DNA of 64,000 bases, taken from the NCBI GenBank assembly GCA_014584465.1, contig JACTMU010000080.1, forward strand, positions 1 to 64,000, written 5' to 3'. The DNA comes from Pseudomonadota bacterium (GTDB lineage Bacteria; Bdellovibrionota; Bdellovibrionia; Bdellovibrionales; JACTMU01). The notes under the pieces were generated by a model. That model did not search any database, had not been told where the DNA came from, and saw nothing but the letters and a program-made list of their open reading frames with translations. How positions within the stretch are numbered: the stretch's first letter is position 1; every line of letters begins with the position of its first letter. The position numbers and the translations under genes were made by a program. Positions 8,351 through 16,743 of the stretch are shown in pieces.

Positions 8351-8352
8351 TC

Positions 8353-8565
8353 ATGAAAATGAACAAAGATGACAAAAGAGACTGCATCCAGTTTGTTCAC
8401 TCTGACAAACCCGACGACAGTCGTTTTGCGAAGGAGAGGTCAATGGCTGGTAGGCCACGGGGACTTCCCCTTCGCACACTCGGCAGTCCACCTAAACACC
8501 GGTTCATGGAGCGCCCAAAATCCAAGAATCCTTCAACGTCTCAAATCGTATATGATTTGTGTTAA
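8353..8565 (+). CDS. Small hypothetical protein coupled to rsgA
   Basis: A 70-codon frame starting with MKMNKDDKRDC, whose ATG follows an excellent GGAGGTGATC site that overlaps the rsgA stop codon (8348-8350). The arrangement looks like translational coupling. The product is basic, with a Pro/Arg-rich middle (AGRPRGLPLRTLGSPP), and has no recognisable domain. A minus-strand ORF overlaps it (8504-8671), so only one of the two is likely real; the ribosome site favours this one. Confidence 0.4.
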   Translation: MKMNKDDKRDCIQFVHSDKPDDSRFAKERSMAGRPRGLPLRTLGSPPKHRFMERPKSKNPSTSQIVYDLC

Positions 8566-8673
8566 TAGATGCTGTTAGCACACGTCGATCGTGTATACTC
8601 ATATCCAAATAGCACTTGCCTACAACCTCCTTGTACTCATGCCATGATACCGAATGTCCCATCTTTGCCATTG

Positions 8674-8690
8674 TGCTATCTCCGTGCCAG
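8674..8690 (-). promoter_or_regulatory. Sigma-54 (-24/-12) promoter-like motif, minus strand
   Basis: Read on the minus strand from 8690: CTGGCACGGAGATAGCA. It matches the consensus YTGGCACGNNNNTTGCW at every fixed position except one (A for T in the -12 block), and the GG-to-GC spacing is the required 10 bases. It lies just beyond the 3' end of folA and points into DNA with no minus-strand gene other than a weak 55-codon ORF (start ATG near 8671). Confidence 0.5.
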
Positions 8691-8705
8691 GTTTGAGTTT
8701 GAGGT

Positions 8706-9200
8706 TCAGGGTCTTCGTACAAAAGTCAAAAAAGAGTAGGAAGGGGAGCCTTCAAAATCAGATTGATCAACGAGGTCAAACTCCTTCGCATCAGGATGAG
8801 GATAAAAGGTGTCACCATCAATCTCGAGATGGACTCGCGTGAGGTAGATGCGATCGACTTGGTGGAGGGTTTGTCGATAGACTTGACCACCCCCAATGAT
8901 AAAGACTTCATCACCATACTGGACGGTGTGGCGAGAAGCCTCCGCCAGGGCCGCGGTCAGGTCCGATGAGATCAGGACTTCTCCATCGGGCTGGTAATCT
9001 TTTCTTTGTGTGATCACGATGTTGAGGCGGTCAGGAAGTGGCCGTCCCAGCGATTCAAAGGTTTTTCGTCCCATGATGACGATATGACCTTTTGTGCGTG
9101 CCTTAAATGCTTTGAGATCGGCAGAGATGTGCCAAGGGAGTTGGCCTTTGCGCCCGATCACGCCATTTTCTGAAGCCGCCACGATATGAGAGAGGATCAT
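8706..9200 (-). CDS. folA: Dihydrofolate reductase
   Basis: A 164-residue enzyme that reduces dihydrofolate to tetrahydrofolate with NADPH, regenerating the cofactor oxidised by thymidylate synthase. Visible family features: N-terminal [18 protein letters not shown] with the Met20-loop LPW, an acidic active-site residue in ISADLKAF, the NADPH-binding [13 protein letters not shown], and the C-terminal [10 protein letters not shown] and TRV segments. It starts inside the 3' end of thyA with an ATGA overlap (9197-9200), so the two are co-translated as the usual thyA-folA pair. Confidence 0.95.
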   Translation of the reverse strand: MILSHIVAASENGVIGRKGQLPWHISADLKAFKARTKGHIVIMGRKTFESLGRPLPDRLNIVITQRKDYQPDGEVLISSDLTAALAEASRHTVQYGDEVFIIGGGQVYRQTLHQVDRIYLTRVHLEIDGDTFYPHPDAKEFDLVDQSDFEGSPSYSFLTFVRRP

Positions 9201-9994
9201 ACGGCAATGTCAGCTTGAATGGCAGGATGCGGGTCATATCCCACGAGTTCAAAGTCTTCGTACTGAAATTCAAAGAGATTCTTTATGGAAGGATTGAGCT
9301 TCATCAAGGGTGCCGACCTTGGTTCTCGAGTCAATTGAAGTTTGGCTTGCTCAATGTGATTTAAATAGAGGTGGACATCTCCAAGAGTGTGAATGAATTC
9401 ACCGGGTTTGAGGTGGCAGGCTTGGGCCACCATCATGGTGAGGAGTGAGTAGCTTGCGATATTAAAGGGAACACCTAAGAAGAGATCTGCGCTTCGTTGA
9501 TACATCTGGCATGAGAGCTTTTCATTAGCGACATAGAACTGAAAAAAAGCATGGCAGGGAGGCAGTGCCATTTGATCCAGCTCTCCAGGATTGAAGGAGA
9601 CCACAAGGTGGCGACGTGAGTTGGGATCTTTTTGAATCGACTGGACCACCTGAGCAATCTGATCGATCTCTCCCTTGCCGTCGGATCGTCGCCAAGAGCG
9701 CCACTGGGCTCCATAGATGCGGCCCAAATCCCCATTTTCATCAGCCCACTCATCCCAGATCGACACCTTGTTCTCCTTCAAATAGGAGATGTTGGTCTCT
9801 CCTCGCAAAAACCAGAGGAGTTCATAGATGATGGAGCGCAGGTGGCACTTCTTGGTGGTCACCAACGGAAATTGATCCTCAAGAGAGAATCTCATTTGAT
9901 GACCAAAGATACTTAGGGTTCCGACCCCTGTGCGGTCGCTGCGCTGAACACCCTCATCGAGGACTTTTCTAAGTAGATCGAGGTAAACCTTCAC
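9197..9994 (-). CDS. thyA: Thymidylate synthase
   Basis: A 265-residue ThyA-type synthase converting dUMP and methylene-tetrahydrofolate to dTMP and dihydrofolate. It shows [15 protein letters not shown] at the N-terminus, the catalytic cysteine at about residue 147 in [10 protein letters not shown], the RRHL arginines that bind phosphate, and [17 protein letters not shown]. Length matches the E. coli enzyme closely. The start is a GTG preceded by AAAGGGAGAG. First gene of the thyA-folA operon, transcribed away from the HD phosphohydrolase gene. Confidence 0.96.
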   Translation of the reverse strand: MKVYLDLLRKVLDEGVQRSDRTGVGTLSIFGHQMRFSLEDQFPLVTTKKCHLRSIIYELLWFLRGETNISYLKENKVSIWDEWADENGDLGRIYGAQWRSWRRSDGKGEIDQIAQVVQSIQKDPNSRRHLVVSFNPGELDQMALPPCHAFFQFYVANEKLSCQMYQRSADLFLGVPFNIASYSLLTMMVAQACHLKPGEFIHTLGDVHLYLNHIEQAKLQLTREPRSAPLMKLNPSIKNLFEFQYEDFELVGYDPHPAIQADIAV

Positions 9995-10060
9995 TGCTCA
10001 CTCTCCCTTTCCCTAAAATGCACCCCTTAACCTATTTTCGTCGAGGAATTAAGGCAAAGC

Positions 10061-10090
10061 TTGACAACATGCGCAAATGGACGTTATGAC
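10061..10090 (+). promoter_or_regulatory. Sigma-70-type promoter close to the start of the HD phosphohydrolase gene
   Basis: A perfect -35 TTGACA (10061-10066) is followed after 18 bases by TATGAC (10085-10090; 4 of 6). The predicted start, about 10097, falls essentially on the preferred ATG at 10098, so the transcript may be leaderless or nearly so. Confidence 0.45.
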
Positions 10091-10097
10091 TTTCTCT

Positions 10098-11414
10098 ATG
10101 GAAATTCGCGATCCAATTCATGGCTCTATGTCCATTGACCGTGCCGAAGTTGCTGTTCTTGATAGCGCAGCCTATCAACGATTGCGATCCATCAAGCAAT
10201 TGGGCTTTGCGGAGTTTAGTTTTCCAGGTGCGACCCACAATCGATACCTCCACTCTTTAGGAGCTTGCCATTTGGCCGGCAAGGCCTTTGATACAATCTT
10301 TGCACGATACCAGTTTGGTTCGCCGGAAACTCGTCATCGCCTTCGATCGGTCTTGAAATTGGCGGCTCTTCTTCATGATATAGGCCATGGCCCCTTAAGC
10401 CATAGCACTGAGGAGGTCATGCCAAAGTTGTCTGAGCTTAAGGTCAAGGCCTATCAGAGGCGTCGCACTGAAGGTCAATCGGAACTCTTAGTAGGTGACC
10501 TTGATCGACGAGCCAACCACGAAGACTACACAATCAAATACATCACGGACTCTCACCTCACAGAGACCATTGAGACCCACTATCCAGACCTTACCCCTTT
10601 TCATGTAGCATCCTTGATCGATGAGTCTCTTAAGGTTGATGATGATTTCTTTTTTGACCATGGTGTGGATTTTCGTATCTTACTCAGCCAGTTGGTGAGC
10701 TCTGAACTGGATGTGGATCGAATGGATTATCTTGAGAGAGACGCCTATTTTTGTGGTACCAATTATGGCAAGGTTGAACTCAATTGGTTGATCTCCAATC
10801 TGACCTTTCATGAGGTTCAAGATCGGGCGCATTTGGCGTTGAATCGAAGAGCGCTCTACACCTTTGAGGATTTTTTGCTCTCCCGTCACCATATGTACTT
10901 GATGGTCTACTTTCACCATAAGAGCATCATCTATGAGGAGATGCTTCACCGATATCTTCTCAGTCCAGATTGTCAGTTCTTCTTGCCCTCCGACATTGAG
11001 GAGTACACCAAGTTCACAGATTCCGCCTTGCATGAACATTTGGCTTCAGTGATGAATCCCTGGGCGATGGACATTGCCAAACGAAGACCCTTTCGTATGC
11101 TGATCGAACTTCACTCTGTGACCGACTCCATCCGCCTGACCCAGATCAAGAGAACTCTTGAAAACGAAGGAATCGAATCCATTTTGGCGAGTTCCAAGAC
11201 GAGACTCTCCAAATATCACGCCACCTCCACAGATCGCGCAAGCCTAGGAATCTATTTGGTGGACCAGTATGACAAGATGGCCAAGCCCTCTTTGATTGTG
11301 GACAGTGCGGAGATCTTTCGAAAATATGAAGACACTCGTGGCATCGAAAGGCTCTACGTGGCTCCGCAAAACTACAAGATCGCCGAAAAGATCATGGTGG
11401 ATCGAAAACTTTAG
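10098..11414 (+). CDS. HD-superfamily phosphohydrolase (dNTP triphosphohydrolase-like)
   Basis: A 438-residue protein of the large HD family related to dGTPase/SAMHD1. Starting at ATG 10098 gives the family-typical N-terminus MEIRDPIHGS; the frame opens seven codons earlier without a ribosome site. Metal ligands are visible: His in RYLHSLG (about residue 52), the paired HD in ALLHDIGHGPLSH (about 93-94), and Asp in SELDVDRMDYLERD. It may hydrolyse dNTPs or related nucleotides, but many members are uncharacterised. It is transcribed divergently from thyA-folA, an apt neighbourhood for a nucleotide-pool enzyme. The downstream DNA contains a broken nuclease-like reading frame. Confidence 0.85.
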   Translation: MEIRDPIHGSMSIDRAEVAVLDSAAYQRLRSIKQLGFAEFSFPGATHNRYLHSLGACHLAGKAFDTIFARYQFGSPETRHRLRSVLKLAALLHDIGHGPLSHSTEEVMPKLSELKVKAYQRRRTEGQSELLVGDLDRRANHEDYTIKYITDSHLTETIETHYPDLTPFHVASLIDESLKVDDDFFFDHGVDFRILLSQLVSSELDVDRMDYLERDAYFCGTNYGKVELNWLISNLTFHEVQDRAHLALNRRALYTFEDFLLSRHHMYLMVYFHHKSIIYEEMLHRYLLSPDCQFFLPSDIEEYTKFTDSALHEHLASVMNPWAMDIAKRRPFRMLIELHSVTDSIRLTQIKRTLENEGIESILASSKTRLSKYHATSTDRASLGIYLVDQYDKMAKPSLIVDSAEIFRKYEDTRGIERLYVAPQNYKIAEKIMVDRKL

Positions 11415-11447
11415 AGAATGCCCATTTCAATCCAGTTTGCTGAGTAG

Positions 11448-11654
11448 GGAAGTTTCCAAGATCGAATCATTGCGGTCGAAGTCAAGGCCTCTGAGCCTTC
11501 ACGAGACGAATTGACGAGTTTGACTAAAATCGATTCCTATTTTTCAGGAAAGAAGCTTGAAAAATTTATTGCTTGCCTCAAGGTATCTCCTAAGAGAGTT
11601 GGTAGGATCTCGATTCTGCCTTGGCAGGACGTCATTGCAGAAATTTTCGGATGA
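11448..11654 (+). pseudogene. C-terminal fragment of a nuclease-like (possibly DUF4143-type ATPase) protein
   Basis: The frame is open from just after a TAG at 11445-11447 to a TGA at 11652-11654 and has no start codon. It reads as a real protein end: an AVEVKASEPS segment resembling the E-x-K part of PD-(D/E)xK nuclease-like domains, then SRDELTSLTKIDSYFSG, LEKFIACLKVS and a final ILPWQDVIAEIFG. This pattern occurs at the C-terminus of AAA ATPases with a nuclease-like tail. The rest of the gene is absent, so this is a remnant left after a deletion behind the HD gene. Confidence 0.4.
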
Positions 11655-11767
11655 TTGGCAAACAGTCATCGATGACACTGCGAAAGCAGATTTCGCGCTA
11701 TGAACCTGTTTAGAGCTGTTGGAATACTGGAAACCCGAGTTATTTGGGGGAGTCTCGGACAAAATGT

Positions 11768-11797
11768 GAGGGTCCTTCTCACCAAAGAAGAACCCTC
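11768..11797. repeat. Inverted repeat (hairpin 1 of a cluster)
   Basis: GAGGGT-C-CTTCT (11768-11779) pairs with AGAAG-A-ACCCTC (11786-11797): 11 paired bases, one internal mismatch and a 6-base loop. Confidence 0.6.
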
Positions 11798-11812
11798 ATC
11801 TCATAATGAATC

Positions 11813-11850
11813 ACCACTCTGGTTATCTTGGGGGGGGGAACCAGAGTGGT
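11813..11850. repeat. Perfect 12-bp hairpin with a nine-G loop
   Basis: ACCACTCTGGTT (11813-11824) pairs perfectly with AACCAGAGTGGT (11839-11850). The 14-base loop holds nine consecutive G (11830-11838). A second G-tract, seven G then C then four G, follows at 11888-11899. No coding role is visible. Confidence 0.7.
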
Positions 11851-11903
11851 GTTCGTTGTTGTTGTTTCTTGCCTTTATAACGACGGTGGGGGGGCGGGGT
11901 TGC

Positions 11904-11936
11904 AAAAAAAATAGGGGCCTAATTAAGGACCCTCTA
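11904..11936 (-). terminator. Rho-independent terminator of glmS, overlapping its stop codon
   Basis: On the minus strand TAGAGGGTCC, loop TTAATTA, then GGCCCCTA forms a stem with two bulges, followed by an eight-U run (A-run at 11904-11911 on the plus strand). The glmS stop codon TAG (11936-11934) is the first part of the stem. Confidence 0.8.
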
Positions 11937-13769
11937 TTCGACTGTGACCGATTTGGCCAGATTGCGGGGTTGGTCCACGTCGTGTCCCATGGCCGAGGCA
12001 AGGTGGTAGGCCAGAAGTTGGAGGGGGATAATGGAAAGAAGAGGAGTTAAAGCCCAATGAACTTTGGGAAGCCCCAGGTAGTGAAGGCTCAGCTCTTGAA
12101 GTCGAGGGTCGATTTCGGTGCCAATGGAGATCACCTTAGCGCCACGGGCCCGTGCCTCTTCGAGATTGCTGAGGGTCTTTTCGTAAAGGGAGTCCTGAGG
12201 GGCGAGCATCACCACTGCCATCGATTCGTCGATAAGGGCTAGCGGTCCATGCTTCATTTCACCTGCTGCATAACCTTCTGCATGGACATAGGCGAGCTCC
12301 TTAAGTTTCAGAGCCCCTTCAAGGGCAATGGGATAACTTACTCCACGTCCCATATAGAGGAAACCACGATGATGACTCTTGAGCGCTTGTGAGGCCTCAG
12401 AAAAGTATTTGTTGTAACTTAAGACCTGGTCCATTTGGCTTGGGATGAGCAGCAGGGATTCAATGAGCTCCTTTTCAACTGTTTCATTCAAATGGCCCCT
12501 TCTTTTGGCAAAGTAGAGTGAAAGCAAAAAGACAATGCTTAAGGTGCAGGTAAATGCCTTGGTGCTGGCCACTCCAATTTCGCTACCGGCATTCATGTAG
12601 AGATGAAGCTTCGACTCACGGTCAATGGTGGAGCCCTTTACATTGCAAATGCTCAAAGTGAGCGCCCCTTTTTGATTGGCCTCACGAAGAACAGCCAGAG
12701 AGTCGGCGGTCTCACCACTTTGGGAGATGATCACCACAAGAGTTGATGCTCCCAAAACGGGATGACGGTAGCGATATTCGCTGGCGATGTCGATCTCTAC
12801 TGGGATCTGCGCAAAATTTTCAATCAGATAGTCCGCAACCATGGCCGCGTAATAACTTGTTCCGCAGGCAACAATGACCATTCTCTCGACGGAATCGAGA
12901 AGTTTATGATCCACGCCTGAAAGTTCCACGGTGTGGTGGTTGAGGTTGATGTGCGGGGTGATCGCCGCAGCTACAGCGCGGGGCTGTTCAAAGATCTCTT
13001 TAAGCATAAAGTGGGGGTAGCCCAATTTTTCAGACTCCTCCGCACTCCATTCAACCTCTTGGATCTCCTTTTGAATTTCTCTCCATTTTCCATCACACAG
13101 ACGAAAAAAGGTGAGATGGGTCCCCTGAGAGAGGACCATCTCGTGATCATCCAGATAATAGACTCGTTTGGTGTAGGGAATGATGGCCTGAATGTCACTG
13201 GCCATAATGATCTCATTGGATCCTACTCCCACAATCAATGGGGGCCCCATCTTAAAGGCCATGATGGAATCGGGTCTCTCTTGCCAAAGAGCAAGGACGG
13301 AATAGGCGCCTCGCAACTTTCCGATCACAGACTGGACCGCTTGAGCGGGACTCTTTTCAGATTCCAAAGCCTGACTCAGAAGATGGGCGACCAGTTCGCT
13401 GTCTGTGTCAGATTCTAGGACAACTCCTTGGCCTTTGAGCTCTTGGCGAATCTCACTGTAATTTTCGATGATTCCATTATGAATCAGTGAGACCTCTTTT
13501 GAGTTGTGGGGATGGGCATTTCGCTCTGAAGGCACTCCATGGGTGGCCCAGCGTGTGTGCCCTATTCCAAGGGATCCTTGAAAAGATTCATCTTTGAGTT
13601 TTTCTACAAGGTTGCACAGTTTACCTGAGGCGCGCACACGCTTGATAGTTTTGCCATCAAAAATGGAAACGCCGGCGCTGTCATACCCTCGGTATTCCAA
13701 CTTTCTCAATCCGTTCAACAAGACCTCTTTAGGATCTTTAGGGCCGTAGTAACCGACAATTCCACACAT
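11934..13769 (-). CDS. glmS: Glutamine--fructose-6-phosphate aminotransferase (isomerizing)
   Basis: A 611-residue enzyme that makes glucosamine-6-phosphate from fructose-6-phosphate and glutamine, the first step towards UDP-GlcNAc for peptidoglycan and LPS. It has the N-terminal nucleophile Cys2 (MCGIVGYYG), glutaminase motifs (HTRWATHG, HNGIIENY, SDTDSE), two SIS sugar-isomerase domains (ACGTSYYA; ISQSGETADSLA; GRGVSYPIALEGALKLKE) and the canonical C-terminal DQPRNLAKSVTVE. It lies 50 bases downstream of glmU in the same direction. I see no glmS ribozyme in that gap; it is too short. The stop codon is built into the terminator. Confidence 0.97.
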   Translation of the reverse strand: MCGIVGYYGPKDPKEVLLNGLRKLEYRGYDSAGVSIFDGKTIKRVRASGKLCNLVEKLKDESFQGSLGIGHTRWATHGVPSERNAHPHNSKEVSLIHNGIIENYSEIRQELKGQGVVLESDTDSELVAHLLSQALESEKSPAQAVQSVIGKLRGAYSVLALWQERPDSIMAFKMGPPLIVGVGSNEIIMASDIQAIIPYTKRVYYLDDHEMVLSQGTHLTFFRLCDGKWREIQKEIQEVEWSAEESEKLGYPHFMLKEIFEQPRAVAAAITPHINLNHHTVELSGVDHKLLDSVERMVIVACGTSYYAAMVADYLIENFAQIPVEIDIASEYRYRHPVLGASTLVVIISQSGETADSLAVLREANQKGALTLSICNVKGSTIDRESKLHLYMNAGSEIGVASTKAFTCTLSIVFLLSLYFAKRRGHLNETVEKELIESLLLIPSQMDQVLSYNKYFSEASQALKSHHRGFLYMGRGVSYPIALEGALKLKELAYVHAEGYAAGEMKHGPLALIDESMAVVMLAPQDSLYEKTLSNLEEARARGAKVISIGTEIDPRLQELSLHYLGLPKVHWALTPLLSIIPLQLLAYHLASAMGHDVDQPRNLAKSVTVE

Positions 13770-13819
13770 AGAAACTCCTTCAATCTAAGCCACTTGGCTT
13801 GGTCGCGCACCCATGACTC

Positions 13820-15220
13820 TTAGGAGGAGGAGGGCTCTTTTTCAGATAGAGTGCGATATTTTCGAGCATAACCCTCTTTAATGACCTGTCGACCGCGAGA
13901 GAGGGCCAACGCATGGTCTGGGACGTTGCTGGTGATGGTCGAACCTGATGCGATGATGGAGCCATCGCCCACCTCAACAGGCGCAATGAACTGAGTGTCA
14001 CTTCCCACAAACACATTGCTTCCAATCTTCGTGCGATACTTCTTGCGATTTGCTTGATAGTTGCACGTAATGGTTCCACAGCCGATGTTGGTCTCTGAGC
14101 CAATATCAACGTCTCCCAAATAGGTCAGATGGGATGCTTTGCTCTTTTTTCCAATTTGAGCGTTCTTACACTCTACGAAATTACCGATCTGGACCTCTTC
14201 GGCAAGGACGGTTCCAGGTCGAAGTCTTGCATAGGGGCCGATCACACAACGACTGTCAATGCTTGCATCTTCAATGTAGGAGCCAGCACGTATCTGAACG
14301 CTTTCGCCAACCTTGGCATTTGAGATGTGGCAGTGTGGCTCCACCACACAAAAGGGTCCCATCGTCGTTTCGCCACGTAGATAGGTGCCCGGGTAGATCA
14401 CCGAGGAGGGGCCAACCATCACACTCTCTTCAATGTAGGTGTGGGCTGGGTCAATCACGACAACTCCCTGCTCCATCAACTCATAGCACTTTTTTCGAAA
14501 AAGGATCTTTGAGGCCAGAGCAAGTTCTCTTTGTGTGTTGACTCCCATCGCAAGTCGTTTGGGCCCCAGAATGGCGCTCATCCCCACGTGCTCTGATTGT
14601 GCCACTTCCACCAAATCGGTCAGATAGTACTCACCTTTGCGATTGTGATCTTCTATTTTGGGTAATAGACGCGTGAGCACCTCAGCTTGGGCAAGGTAGA
14701 TGCCCGTGTTGATCTCCTGAATCTTCAGAGTCTCTGGAGTGGCCTCATGGGCCTCAACAATTGCCTTCAGGGTGCCACCTGAACGAATGATGCGACCATA
14801 AGAGCCGGGCTTTTTGAGGGTGGCTGAAACCACAGCCAGTGGATCTTTCAAACCCTCAAACTGAGTGCGAAGATCTGAAAGATCCTCGCTTTGAAGAAAG
14901 GGGTGGTCACCATTTACGATGATCACAAAGCCATGAAGTGTCTCTGGATGTGCACACTGAACGGCATGGGCGGTGCCTCGCTGTTCGTTCTGAGGAAAGC
15001 AAATCGCTCCCAGTGGTTCGACCACTTGGCGAACGAGAGTCTCACCGTACCCCACCACAACACGAATCTCTTGGACACCACTTTTTCGAAGTTGTCCAAT
15101 GACTCTTTTGATCATCGGAACACCACCAACAGGGTGAAGAACCTTCGGTAGAGGTGATCTCATTCGAGTGCCTTGACCCGCAGCAAGTACAATTGCTGAA
15201 AATTTCTTTTGCCCCATCAT
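13820..15220 (-). CDS. glmU: Bifunctional UDP-GlcNAc pyrophosphorylase / glucosamine-1-phosphate acetyltransferase
   Basis: A 466-residue enzyme catalysing the last two steps to UDP-GlcNAc. The N-terminal uridyltransferase shows LAAGQGTRMRSPLPKVLHPVGG, QRGTAHAVQ and NGDHP. The C-terminal half is a left-handed beta-helix with hexapeptide repeats (GPSSVIYPGTYL, IGNFVECKNAQIG, KASHLTYLGDVDIGSETNIGCGTITCNYQ). Length is typical. First gene of a glmU-glmS pair covering consecutive UDP-GlcNAc steps (GlmM is not here). The start region is divergent from the M14 peptidase gene. Confidence 0.96.
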   Translation of the reverse strand: MMGQKKFSAIVLAAGQGTRMRSPLPKVLHPVGGVPMIKRVIGQLRKSGVQEIRVVVGYGETLVRQVVEPLGAICFPQNEQRGTAHAVQCAHPETLHGFVIIVNGDHPFLQSEDLSDLRTQFEGLKDPLAVVSATLKKPGSYGRIIRSGGTLKAIVEAHEATPETLKIQEINTGIYLAQAEVLTRLLPKIEDHNRKGEYYLTDLVEVAQSEHVGMSAILGPKRLAMGVNTQRELALASKILFRKKCYELMEQGVVVIDPAHTYIEESVMVGPSSVIYPGTYLRGETTMGPFCVVEPHCHISNAKVGESVQIRAGSYIEDASIDSRCVIGPYARLRPGTVLAEEVQIGNFVECKNAQIGKKSKASHLTYLGDVDIGSETNIGCGTITCNYQANRKKYRTKIGSNVFVGSDTQFIAPVEVGDGSIIASGSTITSNVPDHALALSRGRQVIKEGYARKYRTLSEKEPSSS

Positions 15221-15325
15221 TTTGGTATACGTAGACTCAGGAGAAAGGTCAATATCTCGATCTTACGGATGTGTGGGTGTGGACAGATCGCAACACTCGA
15301 TGGATTCAAACGGGGCAAAAAGATT

Positions 15326-16015
15326 ATGGGTGAAGGGACTCGCTGGGCAAGCTCGTTGCAGGGGAGAGAGATCCGACTCTACACCTCCTCGGCCTTTCTC
15401 TTTGGAAGCGGACAGAGACCTCTACTCTTTATTGGGGGAGTGCATGGGGATGAGCCTGAGGGAGTTCTACTGGCGGAGGCGACCTTGAGTTGGCTCTTGG
15501 AGGAGTACAAGGGGGAGCTTCCGTGGCTCTTGATCCCCTGCCTAAATCCCGACGGGTTTGCCCTTGGAACGCGGGGCAATGGACGCGGGGTGGATCTTAA
15601 TCGCAACTACCCCTCAAGGGGTTGGTCTCAGGAGGCTCAATCGAAGCGCTACGATCCTGGAGAGAGTCCAGCCAGTGAGCCTGAAGTGTCGGCTCTGGTT
15701 CAACTGATTCTCAGTGAAAGACCTCGTCTGATCATCCATGCTCACTCCTGGGAGCCATGCATTGTTTTTACTGGAGATCGTGCCCGGAGGGATGGGCAGA
15801 GGTTGGCTCAATCTTCGGGATATGAGTTGAAATCATCAATTGGTTACCCCACGCCTGGAAGTCTAAGTCAATTTGGGTGGCACGATCATCAAATTCCGAT
15901 CATTTGCATTGAAGAGAGGGCCGGGGAGCATCGATCGAAAATTTGGCCCCATTTTGCTCGAGGAATTCAAGAGATCTTCGAAGATGAGAGTTTAAGGGAT
16001 GGTGAAGATTCATGA
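15326..16015 (+). CDS. M14-family zinc carboxypeptidase, MpaA-like
   Basis: A 229-residue metallopeptidase. Zinc ligands are visible as H40 and E43 in GGVHGDEPEG, and a later His around 138-140 (IIHAHSW). Substrate-binding NPDG and RGVDLNRNYP (about 76-96) and a catalytic Glu near 196 (ICIEER) are present. Small cytoplasmic M14 enzymes of this type (MpaA) cut the gamma-D-Glu-diaminopimelate bond of murein peptides; no signal peptide is seen, which fits. I chose ATG 15326 because the upstream 39 codons (opening at 15209) overlap the divergent glmU start and look non-coding. It overlaps the HAD gene by ATGA and so begins a coupled operon. Confidence 0.78.
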   Translation: MGEGTRWASSLQGREIRLYTSSAFLFGSGQRPLLFIGGVHGDEPEGVLLAEATLSWLLEEYKGELPWLLIPCLNPDGFALGTRGNGRGVDLNRNYPSRGWSQEAQSKRYDPGESPASEPEVSALVQLILSERPRLIIHAHSWEPCIVFTGDRARRDGQRLAQSSGYELKSSIGYPTPGSLSQFGWHDHQIPIICIEERAGEHRSKIWPHFARGIQEIFEDESLRDGEDS

Positions 16016-16743
16016 AGTCTGAAGGTCCAGAGTCACTTCTTTTGATTTTTGATCTTGATGACACTTTGGTTTCAACTTCGACTCTTCTGGTGCCAGAGGC
16101 ATTAAAGAGAGCCATTGAGATTATGGCTGGTGAGAGCAATTTGTGTGAAAAACCGCTTACTGCAAAATTGTGGAGTGAAGCCAAGTCCCTCTTTGATCAT
16201 GGATTCCCGGTGAGGGAGATTTTTCATCAAATTGCGAGCCAATTGGAAGGGTTGAGTTCGCAATTCAACACAGAGGATCTCGTGGCTCATGCTCTTCGAA
16301 GTTATCGAAGGCCCCAAATTCCAGAAAAACTTCCCTTGCTTGAGGGTGTGGCTGAGACACTTGATTTTTTGGGAAAGCGACACAAGCTGGCTCTGATCAC
16401 TCGAGGAGTTCCTGGTGTACAGCAGAAGAAGATTGAAGCTTTGGGTGTGGCGTCCCATTTTTGCCAGATCGTGTTGGTTGATACCGAAAGGGACGAACGC
16501 AAAGAGCACGGCTTTAGGAGCGTGTTGAATGCATTGGGTTTTGATTCTTCTCGAACGCTGGTGGTGGGAGATGACCCATGGGATGAACTTGCACAGGGCA
16601 AGGCACTGGGTTGTTGGACCTGCAGGACCGTTCAATCCCGATTCTTAAACGCGCCAACATCGGATCGTGTTTGCGACTTTCAGATTCAAAAGATGATGGA
16701 ACTTTTTGAAGTGGTCCAGGTGTTGGAAGATAGGATGAGGTGA
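16012..16743 (+). CDS. HAD-family hydrolase (phosphoglycolate-phosphatase-like)
   Basis: A 243-residue HAD phosphatase. Motif I is FDLDDTLVS with nucleophile D14 and general acid D16; a helical cap follows (residues about 30-100). Motif II is ALITRG, motif III a lysine in QQKKIEALG, and motif IV VVGDDPWDE. The cap type suggests small phosphorylated metabolites. It overlaps both neighbours by four bases (ATGA at 16012 and 16740), so all three are translationally coupled. The substrate is unknown; the M14 neighbour hints at cell-wall-derived compounds. Confidence 0.85.
   Translation: MKSEGPESLLLIFDLDDTLVSTSTLLVPEALKRAIEIMAGESNLCEKPLTAKLWSEAKSLFDHGFPVREIFHQIASQLEGLSSQFNTEDLVAHALRSYRRPQIPEKLPLLEGVAETLDFLGKRHKLALITRGVPGVQQKKIEALGVASHFCQIVLVDTERDERKEHGFRSVLNALGFDSSRTLVVGDDPWDELAQGKALGCWTCRTVQSRFLNAPTSDRVCDFQIQKMMELFEVVQVLEDRMR

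Noticed and set aside
8504-8722. Minus-strand ORF overlapping the end of folA and the small gene at 8353
   Set aside because: It conflicts with an ORF that has a much better ribosome site, and its composition is not convincing. Kept only as context for the sigma-54-like motif.
13770-13819. glmS ribozyme upstream of glmS
   Set aside because: The glmU-glmS gap is only 50 bases, too short for the ribozyme core, which is largely limited to Firmicutes.
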